From: CALBTQ01 sp036725605
Lineage (GTDB): Bacteria; Lernaellota; Lernaellaia; Lernaellales; Lernaellaceae
Reading direction: 5' to 3'
DNA length: 64,000 bases
NCBI GenBank assembly: GCA_036725605.1
Contig: DAIMDW010000015.1
Coordinates: forward strand, 1 to 64,000
This document shows positions 38,090-50,818 of the stretch, piece after piece; positions within the stretch are counted from its first letter, which is position 1; each line of letters opens with the position of its first letter. The position numbers were made by a program, and so were the translations under genes. Below the pieces are notes generated by a model that was given only the letters and a program-made list of their open reading frames with translations, did no database searches and was not told the origin of the DNA.

Positions 38090-40133
38090 ATTCGCAGGCG
38101 AGACGTTGCACGAGCGCGCCCTTGGGCGTGCGGTCGGCGGTGGCGAACACGTCGGCGGGAATGAAGGTGCGGCCGATCTCCAGGCGAATTTCCTGCAACG
38201 GACCGGCGGTCAGATCGAGCGGTAGCGCGCCCGACAGCGTGACCAGCTCGGTTTGCTCGACGATCCGCTCGGCCAGCAAATTTTCTCCCAGATACAACCG
38301 CAGCGGCACCGGACCGTCGTAGAACGGCCGATGAACGTAGAGCGTCGCGACGGCGCGTTGTTTGTCGGCGCAGGGCAGCAATGCGGCGGCGGTCGCGCCG
38401 ATCCACGCGCCCTTGTCGCCGGGCGGATACCAGCCGGCGAGCAACTGCCCCGGGTTGTACATGCCGGTCAGATCGATTTCGGGCGCGTAAGCCGCCTGCG
38501 CCTCGGCGCGATCGCGCGTGAAAAGGTCGATCGCAAAGCGCTTCACCCCGCGGTCGTAGGCCAGGCGGCGAATGAGAAAAAATCCCTCGGCGCGCAACGC
38601 GGCGCGCACTTCGTCCCGCGGATCGTACACCGCGCCGTGGTAATCGATCAGCCACAGGCGCGCGTGCTCGGTCGCGGCCTCGTGCAGACGCGGCAGCACG
38701 TGGACGCGACGCTGCGCAAGGTCCATCGCAAAAACCTCGTCGGTAAACAGCGACTGCAACGGCAGGCGGCATGGCTTGGTGTAATAGGCGAAGGCGTAGG
38801 CCTTCTCCTCGTGATAGGCCAGGGCCAGATCGCCGGGACGCGCCTGTGCACACACCTGGGCGGCGGCCTCGCGCCAATTCTGCCGCGCGTATTGCGGATC
38901 GGTGCGCTCCTGCGCCGTCGCCGCGAGCATCGGAACGAGAATCAAAATCAGCAGCGCCACGCCGGCGGCCCAATGACGCGCGCCCATTTTCACCACGCCG
39001 CGCGCGACGATCAGCCAGCCCAGCGGCATGAGCAACAGCAGGTGACGCACGTCGTACAGCGGCTGAAACGCCAGGGCGAGCAGCAGCAAGGCAACCGGCA
39101 ACGCGAACAGCGCGAAGGTCAGCAGGTGCGCTTCACGGCGCTCTTGATCGCGCAGGCCGCAGGTAAAAGCGACGATCAACGGCATGGCGGCCACGCCGAG
39201 GATCATCAACAGGCGCAGCGGATCGTCGAAGGTGAATAGGAACGTCGGCAGCCGATCGGGCGTCGCGCCGTTGGCGAAGTAGACCACGCTCTTGCCCAGC
39301 ACCTCGGTGAAGGACAGCGCCGGTCGCCACGACTGGCCACGCAATAATTGAAACGCGAAGATTTTGAAAAATGGCGCAAACAACGCGAGCGCGCCCGCCA
39401 CGCCGCATAGAGCCAACATCAAACCGCGCAACCGTGCCCGATGCGCCGCCGTCGCGCCGATCGCCAACGCGCTGCCCAACGCCTGCGTTTGCGCGTTGCG
39501 CTGCCACGAGGCGAGGGCGGTCAATTGCAGCGTCGGCGCGAGATCGGCCTTGGCCCGCCGCGCATCGCGTACGACGAGAAACGCCAGCAGCAGCGCGTGT
39601 GCGCCCAACACGAAAAACGCGTAGTAGTGCGTGTGCAGCGCCGCGCCCAGGCACAGCGCGTAACCGAGCGCGTCGCGCTTTTGTCCGCGCGCAAGCAGGC
39701 GCAGCAAAGACGTCGTCGCCAGCACGATGCACAACAACGCCAACGTATGCGCGCGCACCTCGCGCGAACAATAGATCGACAATGGATGCAGCGCGGCCAG
39801 CAACGCGGCGGCCAAAGCCGTCGGACGATCAAACAGCGTCGCGCCCAGCCAGTACATCGCCAGCACGACCAGCAGGCCGAACAACGCCGACGGAAAACGA
39901 TAAAACGCCTCGCCGTCGCCGCCGCGCAGCCACGCGTGCAGCAACAGATAAAAACCGAAGGGATTGGAGTCCTTCCGCGCGGATTGTTTGAGCATCGTAT
40001 CCAGCGGGCGCTGCGCAAAGACGACCGTGTGCATTTCGTCATCCCACAAACTCGGGCCGGCCAGCGCGGCGAAACGCACGACCGCCGCCAGCGCGAGAAT
40101 GAGCAGCAACAACACGACGCCCTTGGTCTTCAC
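38088..40133 (-). CDS. GT-C family 39-like membrane glycosyltransferase
   Basis: 681 residues from a GTG preceded by GGAAG. Around ten spans, with the family motif in the first periplasmic loop, GPSLWDDEMHTVVF (DDE), then NPFGFYLLLHAWLRG and the loop YCSREVRAHTL, typical of ArnT/PMT_2-like enzymes using polyprenyl-phosphate sugars. The C-terminal ~180 residues are soluble, with an additional beta-rich domain (TLYVHRPFYDGPVPLRLYLG). The substrate is unknown; a role in glycosylating lipid A, polysaccharide or protein is possible. It is separated from the gcv genes upstream by a strong terminator. Confidence 0.85.
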   Translation of the reverse strand: MKTKGVVLLLLILALAAVVRFAALAGPSLWDDEMHTVVFAQRPLDTMLKQSARKDSNPFGFYLLLHAWLRGGDGEAFYRFPSALFGLLVVLAMYWLGATLFDRPTALAAALLAALHPLSIYCSREVRAHTLALLCIVLATTSLLRLLARGQKRDALGYALCLGAALHTHYYAFFVLGAHALLLAFLVVRDARRAKADLAPTLQLTALASWQRNAQTQALGSALAIGATAAHRARLRGLMLALCGVAGALALFAPFFKIFAFQLLRGQSWRPALSFTEVLGKSVVYFANGATPDRLPTFLFTFDDPLRLLMILGVAAMPLIVAFTCGLRDQERREAHLLTFALFALPVALLLLALAFQPLYDVRHLLLLMPLGWLIVARGVVKMGARHWAAGVALLILILVPMLAATAQERTDPQYARQNWREAAAQVCAQARPGDLALAYHEEKAYAFAYYTKPCRLPLQSLFTDEVFAMDLAQRRVHVLPRLHEAATEHARLWLIDYHGAVYDPRDEVRAALRAEGFFLIRRLAYDRGVKRFAIDLFTRDRAEAQAAYAPEIDLTGMYNPGQLLAGWYPPGDKGAWIGATAAALLPCADKQRAVATLYVHRPFYDGPVPLRLYLGENLLAERIVEQTELVTLSGALPLDLTAGPLQEIRLEIGRTFIPADVFATADRTPKGALVQRLACE

Positions 40134-40182
40134 GAAATCTTCCGCCCGCGATGATTTGCCTTACTCTAGCGGATGTCTCGTT

Positions 40183-40213
40183 AAATAAAAACGGACCCCG
40201 GCGGCGGGGTCCG
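40183..40213 (-). terminator. Terminator of the gcv operon
   Basis: Minus strand: CGGACCCC (plus 40206-40213) pairs perfectly with GGGGTCCG (plus 40192-40199) around GCCGCC, followed by TTTTTATTT. It lies 20 nt after the gcvPB stop. Confidence 0.92.
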
Positions 40214-40232
40214 CGTGATGCGCTTGGCGCGG

Positions 40233-41714
40233 CTATTCCATGTCGGCGGTCAGCTTGAGATTGCGCGCGGCGTATACCTCGTCGACGCGCTTGGCGAAAG
40301 CGTGGTGCGGCGCGTGGTGCAGCAGGTCGGGATCGGCCTGCGCCTCGGCGTGAATTTTACGCAGCGCATTGATGAAGCCGTCGAGCGCCTCGGGCTCGAA
40401 GGTTTCGGTCGGCTCGATCATCAGCGCGCCCTTGACCACCAGCGGGAAGTAGACCGTCGGCGGATGGAAACCGTAGTCCATCAGCCGCTTGGCCACGTCC
40501 ATGGTCGCGATCTCGTTGGGCAGATCCTTTTCGGTGAAGACCACCTCGTGCATGCACGGCACGGGGTAAGGCAGATGATACAGATCCTGCAGCGCCGCGC
40601 GGATGTAATTGGCGTTGAGCACGGCCATTTCGCTGGCTTGCCGCAGACCCGCCGCGCCCATCTCGCGAATGTACGCGTAGGCGCGAATGAGCACGCCGAC
40701 GTTGCCGTACCAGGCGCGCATGCGGCCGATCGACTGCGGGCGATCCTGATCGAGCTTGTAGCCGTCGCCGTCGCGCACGACGATCGGCGCGGGCAGGAAG
40801 GGCGCGAGATGTTTTTTCACCCCGACCGGTCCGGCGCCCGGGCCGCCGCCGCCGTGGGGCGTGCTGAAGGTCTTGTGCAGATTGTAGTGCAGCACGTCGG
40901 CCCCGAAATCGCCCGGCCGCGTGATGCCCATGATCGCGTTGAGGTTCGCACCGTCGTAATAGACCAGCCCGCCGTGCTCGTGGACGATCTTCGCCACCTG
41001 CTCGATGTTGGACTCGAACAGGCCCAGCGTGTTCGGATTGGTGATCATGATGCCGGCCAGATTTTCGTCGCAGGCCGCCGCCACCGCCGCCGGATCGAGA
41101 ATGCCCTGTTCGTTGGACGCCACCGGTACGACCTGGTAATTGCAGATCGCCGCCGAGGCGGGGTTGGTGCCGTGCGCGGTGTCGGGAATGAGCACCTTGT
41201 TGCGATGATTTTCACCGCGCGCTTCGTGATAGGCGCGGATGAGCAGCATGCCGGTCAGCTCGCCGTGCGCGCCGGCGGCCGGCTGACAGGTCACCGCGTC
41301 CATCCCGGCGATTTCGGCGAGGTCGCGCTGCAGTTCGTAGATCAGTTGCAGCAGGCCCTGGTGTTCGTCGGCCGGATGCGCGTTGGCGAAACCGGACAGA
41401 CGGCACAGGTCTTCGTTGATTTTCGGATTGTACTTCATCGTGCACGAGCCCAGCGGATACAGGCCGTCTTCGATGTTGTAGTTGTACTGGCTCAGGCGCA
41501 CGAAGTGCCGCATCGCCTCGACCTCGCTGACCTCGGGCCAGGCGGCGTCGGCGGCGCGGCGCAACTCGGCGGGCGGCTGCGCGGGCGCGGGCACGTCCAG
41601 CGCGCCCAGCGAGCAACCGACGCGTCCGGGCGTCGAGCGCTCAAAGAGCGTCGGTTCGCAAAAGGCGATCCCGGTGCTGCCGGGAGTATCACACGGACCG
41701 TACAATTTCAACAT
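40233..41714 (-). CDS. gcvPB: Glycine dehydrogenase (decarboxylating) subunit 2
   Basis: 493 residues from ATG 41714 (MLKLYGP, GAGGAG upstream), overlapping the gcvPA stop by 26 nt. A longer frame would begin at 41753. This is the PLP-carrying C-terminal half of the split P-protein. The Schiff-base lysine is Lys281 in HYNLHKTFSTPHGGGGPGAG. Other conserved blocks are LGSCTMKYNPKINEDL and DTAHGTNPASAA. With gcvPA and gcvH it decarboxylates glycine and loads the aminomethyl group on lipoyl-GcvH. Length is normal. Confidence 0.95.
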   Translation of the reverse strand: MLKLYGPCDTPGSTGIAFCEPTLFERSTPGRVGCSLGALDVPAPAQPPAELRRAADAAWPEVSEVEAMRHFVRLSQYNYNIEDGLYPLGSCTMKYNPKINEDLCRLSGFANAHPADEHQGLLQLIYELQRDLAEIAGMDAVTCQPAAGAHGELTGMLLIRAYHEARGENHRNKVLIPDTAHGTNPASAAICNYQVVPVASNEQGILDPAAVAAACDENLAGIMITNPNTLGLFESNIEQVAKIVHEHGGLVYYDGANLNAIMGITRPGDFGADVLHYNLHKTFSTPHGGGGPGAGPVGVKKHLAPFLPAPIVVRDGDGYKLDQDRPQSIGRMRAWYGNVGVLIRAYAYIREMGAAGLRQASEMAVLNANYIRAALQDLYHLPYPVPCMHEVVFTEKDLPNEIATMDVAKRLMDYGFHPPTVYFPLVVKGALMIEPTETFEPEALDGFINALRKIHAEAQADPDLLHHAPHHAFAKRVDEVYAARNLKLTADME

Positions 41715-43017
41715 AGCGGTCGATCTCCTCACGGGTGTTGGCTTCGGTGACACAAGTCAAAACGGCGTTGTCCAAACCGGCGGCGAATCCGGCCAGCGGC
41801 AGACCGCCGAGGATGCCTTCGGCGTCGAGCGCGGCCAGGACTTTGTCGGCCGGAGCCTGGGGGATCCAAACGAATTCGTTGAAGGTCGGCCCGGCGAAGG
41901 GCAGCGTGCCGACTTCGGCCAGACGGGCTTTGAGGTATTCCGCCTTGGCGTAGTTGGCCTGGGCCACGTCGCGCAGGCCCTGTTTGCCGATCAGCGCCAT
42001 GTAGACGCAGGCGGCGAGGGCGCACAGCGCGTGGTTGGTGCAGATGTTGCTGGTCGCTTTTTCGCGGCGGATGTGCTGCTCGCGCGTGGAGAGCGTCAGG
42101 CAGTACGCGCGATCGCCCGCGGCGTCGATCGTCTGCCCGCATACGCGGCCGGGCATCTGGCGCACCAGCTTTTTCGTGGTGGCGAACAGGCCCAGGTGCG
42201 GTCCGCCGAACGAGAGCGGAATGCCCAGCGATTGTCCGTCGCCGCAAGCGATATCCGCCCCGGTTTCTCCCGGCGGCGCATACAGGCCGAAGGCCAGCGC
42301 TTCGGTGAAGGACTGAATGAACAGCGTCTTCTTGCCGGCCAGCAATTCTTTGACCGCCTTGGCGTTTTCGATCACGCCCAGGTAGTTGGGCGACTGGACG
42401 ATCACCCCGGCGGTTTTGTCGTCGAGCAACGCGGCAAGCTGCGCCAGGTCGGTACGTCCGTCGGCGGCCAGCGGCACGCTGACGAGTTGCACGTCCATCC
42501 ACTTGGTGTAGGTGCGCAACGTAGTCAGCGCCTGCGGATGCAGCCCCGCGCTGACCAGCACCTTGTCGCAGCGGTTCGCGCGCCTGGCCATCAGCGCCGC
42601 TTCGGCGACCGCGCTGGCGCCGTCGTACATCGAGGCGTTGGCGACTTCCATGGACAGCAGGCGGGCGATCATCGTTTGAAATTCGAAAATCGCCTGCAGC
42701 GTGCCCTGGCTGATCTCCGGCTGATAGGGCGTGTACGCGGTGTAAAATTCGCTGCGTTGCAACAGGTGATCGATCGCCGCGGGAATGTAATGGCGATAGG
42801 CGCCGCCGCCGGCGAAGGTCGCGCGACAACAGCCCTGTTCGGCCAGACCGGACAGGCGCCGGGTCAGCGCCTGTTCGTCGAGCGGCGCGGGCAGATCGAG
42901 TTCGCCGGCAAAGCGCAGATTCTGCGGGATGGCGGCGAACAGTTCGTCGATATTCTTGACGCCGATGGCGCTCAGAAGACGCGCAACGTCCTCCGAGGTG
43001 TGCGGGATGTAACGCAT
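41689..43017 (-). CDS. gcvPA: Glycine dehydrogenase (decarboxylating) subunit 1
   Basis: 442 residues, the N-terminal half of the split P-protein. Conserved features: MRYIPHTSEDVARLLSAIGV at the start, GAYRHYIPAAIDHLL, YTPYQPEISQGTLQAIFEFQ and NICTNHALCALAACVYMALI. It partners with GcvPB to form the alpha2beta2 enzyme. It begins 15 nt after gcvH and overlaps gcvPB. The split form is common in Gram-positives, archaea and delta-proteobacteria-like lineages, in contrast to the fused GcvP of enterobacteria. Confidence 0.95.
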   Translation of the reverse strand: MRYIPHTSEDVARLLSAIGVKNIDELFAAIPQNLRFAGELDLPAPLDEQALTRRLSGLAEQGCCRATFAGGGAYRHYIPAAIDHLLQRSEFYTAYTPYQPEISQGTLQAIFEFQTMIARLLSMEVANASMYDGASAVAEAALMARRANRCDKVLVSAGLHPQALTTLRTYTKWMDVQLVSVPLAADGRTDLAQLAALLDDKTAGVIVQSPNYLGVIENAKAVKELLAGKKTLFIQSFTEALAFGLYAPPGETGADIACGDGQSLGIPLSFGGPHLGLFATTKKLVRQMPGRVCGQTIDAAGDRAYCLTLSTREQHIRREKATSNICTNHALCALAACVYMALIGKQGLRDVAQANYAKAEYLKARLAEVGTLPFAGPTFNEFVWIPQAPADKVLAALDAEGILGGLPLAGFAAGLDNAVLTCVTEANTREEIDRYVEIVRSV

Positions 43018-43032
43018 GTCAGCTCCGCGATG

Positions 43033-43422
43033 TTATTCCGTTTCTTCCGCGAGGTATTTTTCGTAGGCGGCCGCGTCCATCAACGCGTCCAGTTCGGCCG
43101 GGTCGGACATTTTGATTTTCACCATCCAGCCGCCGACGTACGGATCGCCGTTGACGGTCTCGGGAGCGTCGACCAGCGCTTCGTTGGTTTCGACCACTTC
43201 GCCGGAAACGGCGCAGTAAATGTCGCTGACGGCTTTGACCGATTCGACCACGCCGATCGCATCGCCCGCGCTGAAGGTCGCGCCCACGTCGGGCAGTTCG
43301 AGGAACACGATGTCGCCCAAGGCGTCCTGAGCGTAATCGCTGATGCCCATGACGGCGACGTCGCCTCCCACTTTGACCCATTCGTGATCTTTGGTATAGC
43401 GCAGGTCCTGAGGAACGTTCAT
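43033..43422 (-). CDS. gcvH: Glycine cleavage system H protein
   Basis: 129 residues with AAAGGAGA before the ATG. The lipoylated lysine is Lys63 in ESVKAVSDIY. The typical core DHEWVKVGGDVAVMGISDYA is intact. It shuttles the aminomethyl group between P-, T- and L-proteins. It is the first gene of the gcvH-gcvPA-gcvPB operon. GcvT, usually encoded immediately before gcvH, is absent from this window, so T-protein must be elsewhere. Confidence 0.95.
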   Translation of the reverse strand: MNVPQDLRYTKDHEWVKVGGDVAVMGISDYAQDALGDIVFLELPDVGATFSAGDAIGVVESVKAVSDIYCAVSGEVVETNEALVDAPETVNGDPYVGGWMVKIKMSDPAELDALMDAAAYEKYLAEETE

Positions 43423-43524
43423 CCTATCTCTCCTTTATTGTTTGATAGGGTTGCGGATAGTTCGAGCCGCACCGGCGATGCGATTGCCGCCGGCGCACCT
43501 GTTTTAATTTGGTTACGGAAAAAA

Positions 43525-43620
43525 TTCGAAAGTGCGCCCCCTGGTTTGTGCCGCCTATTGTTGCGTCGGAAACACCTTCAAAAGTGCGCTAAGTCTAGGC
43601 GGTCGATAGGCCTTTGTAAA
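43525..43620 (-). promoter_or_regulatory. gcv promoter with paired 13-bp repeats
   Basis: Minus strand: TTTACA (plus 43615-43620), 17 nt, TAGACT (plus 43592-43597). Two near-identical 13-mers on the plus strand, TTCAAAAGTGCGC (43577-43589) and TTCGAAAGTGCGC (43525-43537), differ at one base, lie 52 bp apart and cover the start site and leader. They look like sites for a dimeric regulator. No glycine-riboswitch consensus was recognised. Confidence 0.55.
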
Positions 43621-43657
43621 GTCCTGTGAAAGAGGAAACGACGAAAAAAAGAGGGGG

Positions 43658-43978
43658 TCAGTCGGCTTTGGCGGCCGGCTTGGCGTCGGCCTTCGGCTTG
43701 GCGTCGGCGGAGCTTTCCGCGGGCGTGGACGAACCCGAACTTTCCGGCTTTTCGGACGCCGTGTCGCCGTGTCCGTTCCCGTTGCCGTTGCTCGGATTTT
43801 TGCCTTTGTAGTCGGTGACGTACCACCCGTTGCCCTTGAGGTGGAAGCTGGAGAGGCTGACCAGTTTTTGCAGCTCGCCGCCGCAGTCCGGGCAGACCGT
43901 CAGGGCCGGCTCGGAGATGCGCTGTATCTTTTCGATGTGCGCGCCGCAGCTTTGGCACTGGTATTCGTAAATGGGCAT
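43658..43978 (-). CDS. FmdB-family zinc-ribbon protein with low-complexity tail
   Basis: 106 residues, GAGGAG before the ATG. The FmdB start MPIYEYQC is present, with zinc pairs CQSC and CPDC 19 residues apart. The C-terminal half is a disordered Gly/Asn/Ser/Ala/Lys-rich tail (NGNGNGHGDT, ADAKPKADAKPAAKAD). Much longer than the 69-aa family member at 10538. It sits between the acyl-CoA dehydrogenase gene cluster and gcvH on the same strand; its role is unclear. Confidence 0.88.
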   Translation of the reverse strand: MPIYEYQCQSCGAHIEKIQRISEPALTVCPDCGGELQKLVSLSSFHLKGNGWYVTDYKGKNPSNGNGNGHGDTASEKPESSGSSTPAESSADAKPKADAKPAAKAD

Positions 43979-44062
43979 CAGGTGCTCCTCGACAAAACGA
44001 ACCGGTAACCGCTTACCGGCGAAAAAAATAATCGTTTCTGATTTATTGTCAAGGGGCGCAGG

Positions 44063-45205
44063 TCATTCTTCCAGCAGGGCGCGCGAGACGACCAGGCGCT
44101 GAATTTCGCTGGTTCCTTCATAAATGGTGAGGACTTTCGCGTCGCGAATCAGCCGCTCGACGACATATTCCTTGGTGTAGCCGTAGCCGCCGTGGATCTG
44201 CACCGCGTTCTTCGTCCAGACGTTCAGCCGCTCGGTGGCGAAGAGCTTGGCGGTCGAGGCCTCGCGTGAGAATTTCTTCCCGTTTTCCTTGAGCCAGGCC
44301 GCGCGCAGGGTGAGGTTGCGCGCCGCTTCCAACTCGGTGGCCATGTCGGCGATGAACCATTGAATCGCTTCGAGGCGGCCGATCGGCTTGCCGAACTGCT
44401 CGCGGATCTTCGCGTATTCGACCGACGCGTCCAGCGCCGCCTGGCCGATGCCCACCGCCTGGCTGGACACGCCGATGCGCCCGCCGTCCAGGGCCATCAT
44501 CGCGATGCGGAAGCCTTTGCCTTCCTCGCTCAACATCTGATCGGCCGGCACGCGGCAATCCTCGAAAATGAGCGATACGGTGTTCGAGCCGCGCAGCCCC
44601 ATTTTGTCTTCCGACTTGCCGACGGACAGGCCGGGCGTTTCGCGTTCGACGATGAAGGCGCTGACGCCGGCGGCCTTGGGCGCGTCGGAGGTGCGCGCCC
44701 AGACGATGAGCACCGACGAGTACGCCCCGTGGCTGACGAAGGCCTTCGTGCCGTTGAGCACCCAGTGATCGCCGTCGCGCACGGCCCGCACGGCCAGCGA
44801 CGCGGCGTCGGAACCGGCGTTGGGTTCGGTCAGGCAGAACGAGCCCATCGGATAGTCGCCGGAAACGATCTTGGGAATAAACGCGCGCTTTTGTTCTTCG
44901 GTGCCGAAGGCGTTGATCGCCTCGGCGACCATGTTGGTCACGCTCATGGTGATTGCGGTGGAGGCGCAGGCGCGCGCCATTTCGCTGATGGCCAGCGAAA
45001 GCGCCACCGCTCCGACCGGCGAGCCGCCGTATTCGGCGGGGACGTTCATGCCCATCAGGCCGAGGCCGGCCATCTTCCGCAGGTTGTCCAGCGGGAACTG
45101 ACCGGCCTCATCCAGGTGGGCCGCCAACGGACGCACCTCGTTGGCGGCGAAATCGCGAACCATATCCACGACCATGCGCTGGTCGTCGGAAAGTTGCCAG
45201 TCCAT
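44063..45205 (-). CDS. Acyl-CoA dehydrogenase (second of the pair)
   Basis: 380 residues, FAD-dependent, standard length. Motifs: GSFCLTEPNAGSDAASLAVR, KMGLRGSNTVSLIFEDCRVP, QIHGGYGYTKEYVVERLIRD, and the catalytic base Glu363 in IYEGTSEIQRLV, the position used by short/medium- and branched-chain enzymes. It oxidises acyl-CoA to trans-2-enoyl-CoA and passes electrons to ETF. It starts immediately after the stop of its paralogue (TAAATG), so the two are coupled. It is the last gene of the four-gene unit. Confidence 0.95.
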   Translation of the reverse strand: MDWQLSDDQRMVVDMVRDFAANEVRPLAAHLDEAGQFPLDNLRKMAGLGLMGMNVPAEYGGSPVGAVALSLAISEMARACASTAITMSVTNMVAEAINAFGTEEQKRAFIPKIVSGDYPMGSFCLTEPNAGSDAASLAVRAVRDGDHWVLNGTKAFVSHGAYSSVLIVWARTSDAPKAAGVSAFIVERETPGLSVGKSEDKMGLRGSNTVSLIFEDCRVPADQMLSEEGKGFRIAMMALDGGRIGVSSQAVGIGQAALDASVEYAKIREQFGKPIGRLEAIQWFIADMATELEAARNLTLRAAWLKENGKKFSREASTAKLFATERLNVWTKNAVQIHGGYGYTKEYVVERLIRDAKVLTIYEGTSEIQRLVVSRALLEE

Positions 45206-46351
<1,146 letters not shown>

Positions 46352-46373
46352 CGGTTACTCCTTGGGTAGTCGG

Positions 46374-47156
<783 letters not shown>

Positions 47157-47165
47157 CGGGTCCTC

Positions 47166-48347
47166 CTACTCGACGGATTCAATGATCATGGCAATGGCTT
47201 CGCCGCCGCCGATGCACAAACTGGCCAGGCCGCGTTTCGCGCCCTTGCGCTGCATCACGTTGAGCAGCGTGATGAACACGCGCGCGCCCGAGCCGCCGAT
47301 CGGGTGGCCGATGGCGACCGCGCCGCCGTAAAGATCGACCTTGGCCGGATCGATCTTCAGCGTGTCCATGGTGACCAGCGAGACGACCGAGAACGCTTCG
47401 TTGATTTCGTACACGTCGATATCCGCGTCGGTCAGGCCGGATTTGGCGAAGACGTTTTTGATCGAGTCGATCGGGGCCAGCGGAAACTGATGCGGTTCGA
47501 GGCTGGCCGTCGCCTGCGCGACGTAACGCGCCAGCGGCTTGAGGCCCAGTTCCTTGCCCTTGTCGGCCGAAACGAGCACCACCGCGCCCGCGCCGTCGTT
47601 GATCGACGAGGCGTTGGCCGCGGTGATCACGCCGTCCTTGTTGAAGGCGGGCGAGAGCTTGGGGATCTTGTCGAATTTCACGCGGCCCGGTTCCTCGTCT
47701 TTGCTCACGACGATCGGGTCGCCCTTGCGCTGCGGGATCGTCACCGGGACGATCTCCCAGTCGAAGACGCCGTCTTTCTGCGCCTGCAGCACCTTTTCGT
47801 ACGAATCGATGGAGAAGGCGTCGCACTGCTCGCGCGTGTAGCCGTATTGCTTGGCCGTCTGGTCGGCGAAATTGCCCATGTGGCATTTGTTGTAGCTGTC
47901 CCACAGGCCGTCTTTGATCATCATGTCTTCGACGGTGAAGTTGCCCATGCGATAGCCGGAACGCGATTTTTGCAGCACGTGCGGGGCGAGGGTCATGCTC
48001 TCCATGCCGCCGGCGACCACCACGTCGGCGTCGCCGCACTGGATCGCCTGTACGCCCAGGCCGATCGCCTTCAGGCCGCTGCCGCACACCTTGTTGACCG
48101 TCAGCGCCGCCACCTTGGCCGGCAGGCCGGCTTTGATCATCGCCATGCGCGCGGGCGCCTGGCCCTGACCGCCGGGAAGCACGCAGCCCATGATCACTTC
48201 GTCGACCTGGTCGTCCTTGACGCCCGAGCGCTCCAGCGCGCCGCGAATGGCGGTCGCCCCCAGGTCGCTGGCCGGCAGGTCGGCCAGGGCGCCGTTGAAC
48301 GAACCGATGGGCGTGCGGGCCGCGCCGACAATCCAAACTTCTTTCAT
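47166..48347 (-). CDS. Acetyl-CoA acetyltransferase (thiolase)
   Basis: 393 residues, GGGAGGAAA before the ATG. Catalytic residues are intact: Cys88 (NKVCGSGLKAI), His348 (GHPIGGSGAR), Cys378 (SLCIGGGEA). It catalyses condensation or thiolysis of acetoacetyl-CoA and related 3-ketoacyl-CoAs. First gene of the thiolase-hydratase-dehydrogenase-dehydrogenase unit. The upstream region carries a GGAATAT direct repeat (48366-48372 and 48380-48386), possibly a regulator site. Confidence 0.96.
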   Translation of the reverse strand: MKEVWIVGAARTPIGSFNGALADLPASDLGATAIRGALERSGVKDDQVDEVIMGCVLPGGQGQAPARMAMIKAGLPAKVAALTVNKVCGSGLKAIGLGVQAIQCGDADVVVAGGMESMTLAPHVLQKSRSGYRMGNFTVEDMMIKDGLWDSYNKCHMGNFADQTAKQYGYTREQCDAFSIDSYEKVLQAQKDGVFDWEIVPVTIPQRKGDPIVVSKDEEPGRVKFDKIPKLSPAFNKDGVITAANASSINDGAGAVVLVSADKGKELGLKPLARYVAQATASLEPHQFPLAPIDSIKNVFAKSGLTDADIDVYEINEAFSVVSLVTMDTLKIDPAKVDLYGGAVAIGHPIGGSGARVFITLLNVMQRKGAKRGLASLCIGGGEAIAMIIESVE

Positions 48348-48486
48348 TCGGTTTTCCTCCCAAACGGAATATATATAATGGAATATCTTAGTTGCGTCTC
48401 AGGTGTTTCGTGCGGGGAAGTTGGCTTGACTTTATAGCAGCGGGGCCGGGGGGTGTCAACGCGGGCGCTGACGCCTGACGGCAATG

Positions 48487-48519
48487 AAAAGGGCCGCCCT
48501 TATTGGCGCGGCCCCTTTT
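48487..48519. terminator. Bidirectional-looking terminator
   Basis: GGGCCGC (48491-48497) and GCGGCCC (48508-48514) form a perfect 7-bp stem flanked by AAAA (48487-48490) and TTTT (48516-48519). It lies downstream of the kelch gene (minus) and insulates the thiolase unit. Confidence 0.8.
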
Positions 48520-48549
48520 GTCGGTGGATAAATCGGATTGTCTTAATAA

Positions 48550-50661
<2,112 letters not shown>

Positions 50662-50721
50662 AGGATTTCTCCCCGCAATAATTCCTTATGAAGAACAAGT
50701 CCCGTTTGATTTTGCCGCTCA

Positions 50722-50750
50722 ATACTAATCAAACTTAAATAGTGGGACAA
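50722..50750 (-). promoter_or_regulatory. Candidate promoter of the kelch gene
   Basis: Minus strand: TTGTCC (plus 50745-50750), 17 nt, TAGTAT (plus 50722-50727), 61 nt before the start codon, which has GGGGAGAAA upstream. Confidence 0.5.
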
Positions 50751-50818
50751 TCCTCTATCCGCACTCGCTTGACGAGCCGGGGAAATGCCGCAACAGTGGC
50801 CGAAATGCGGGAGAATCG

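Noticed and set aside
43423..43591. Glycine riboswitch upstream of gcvH
   Set aside because: The leader has a GC-rich hairpin (GCGCCGGCG/CGCCGGTGC) but I found none of the conserved aptamer segments; a covariance-model search would decide.
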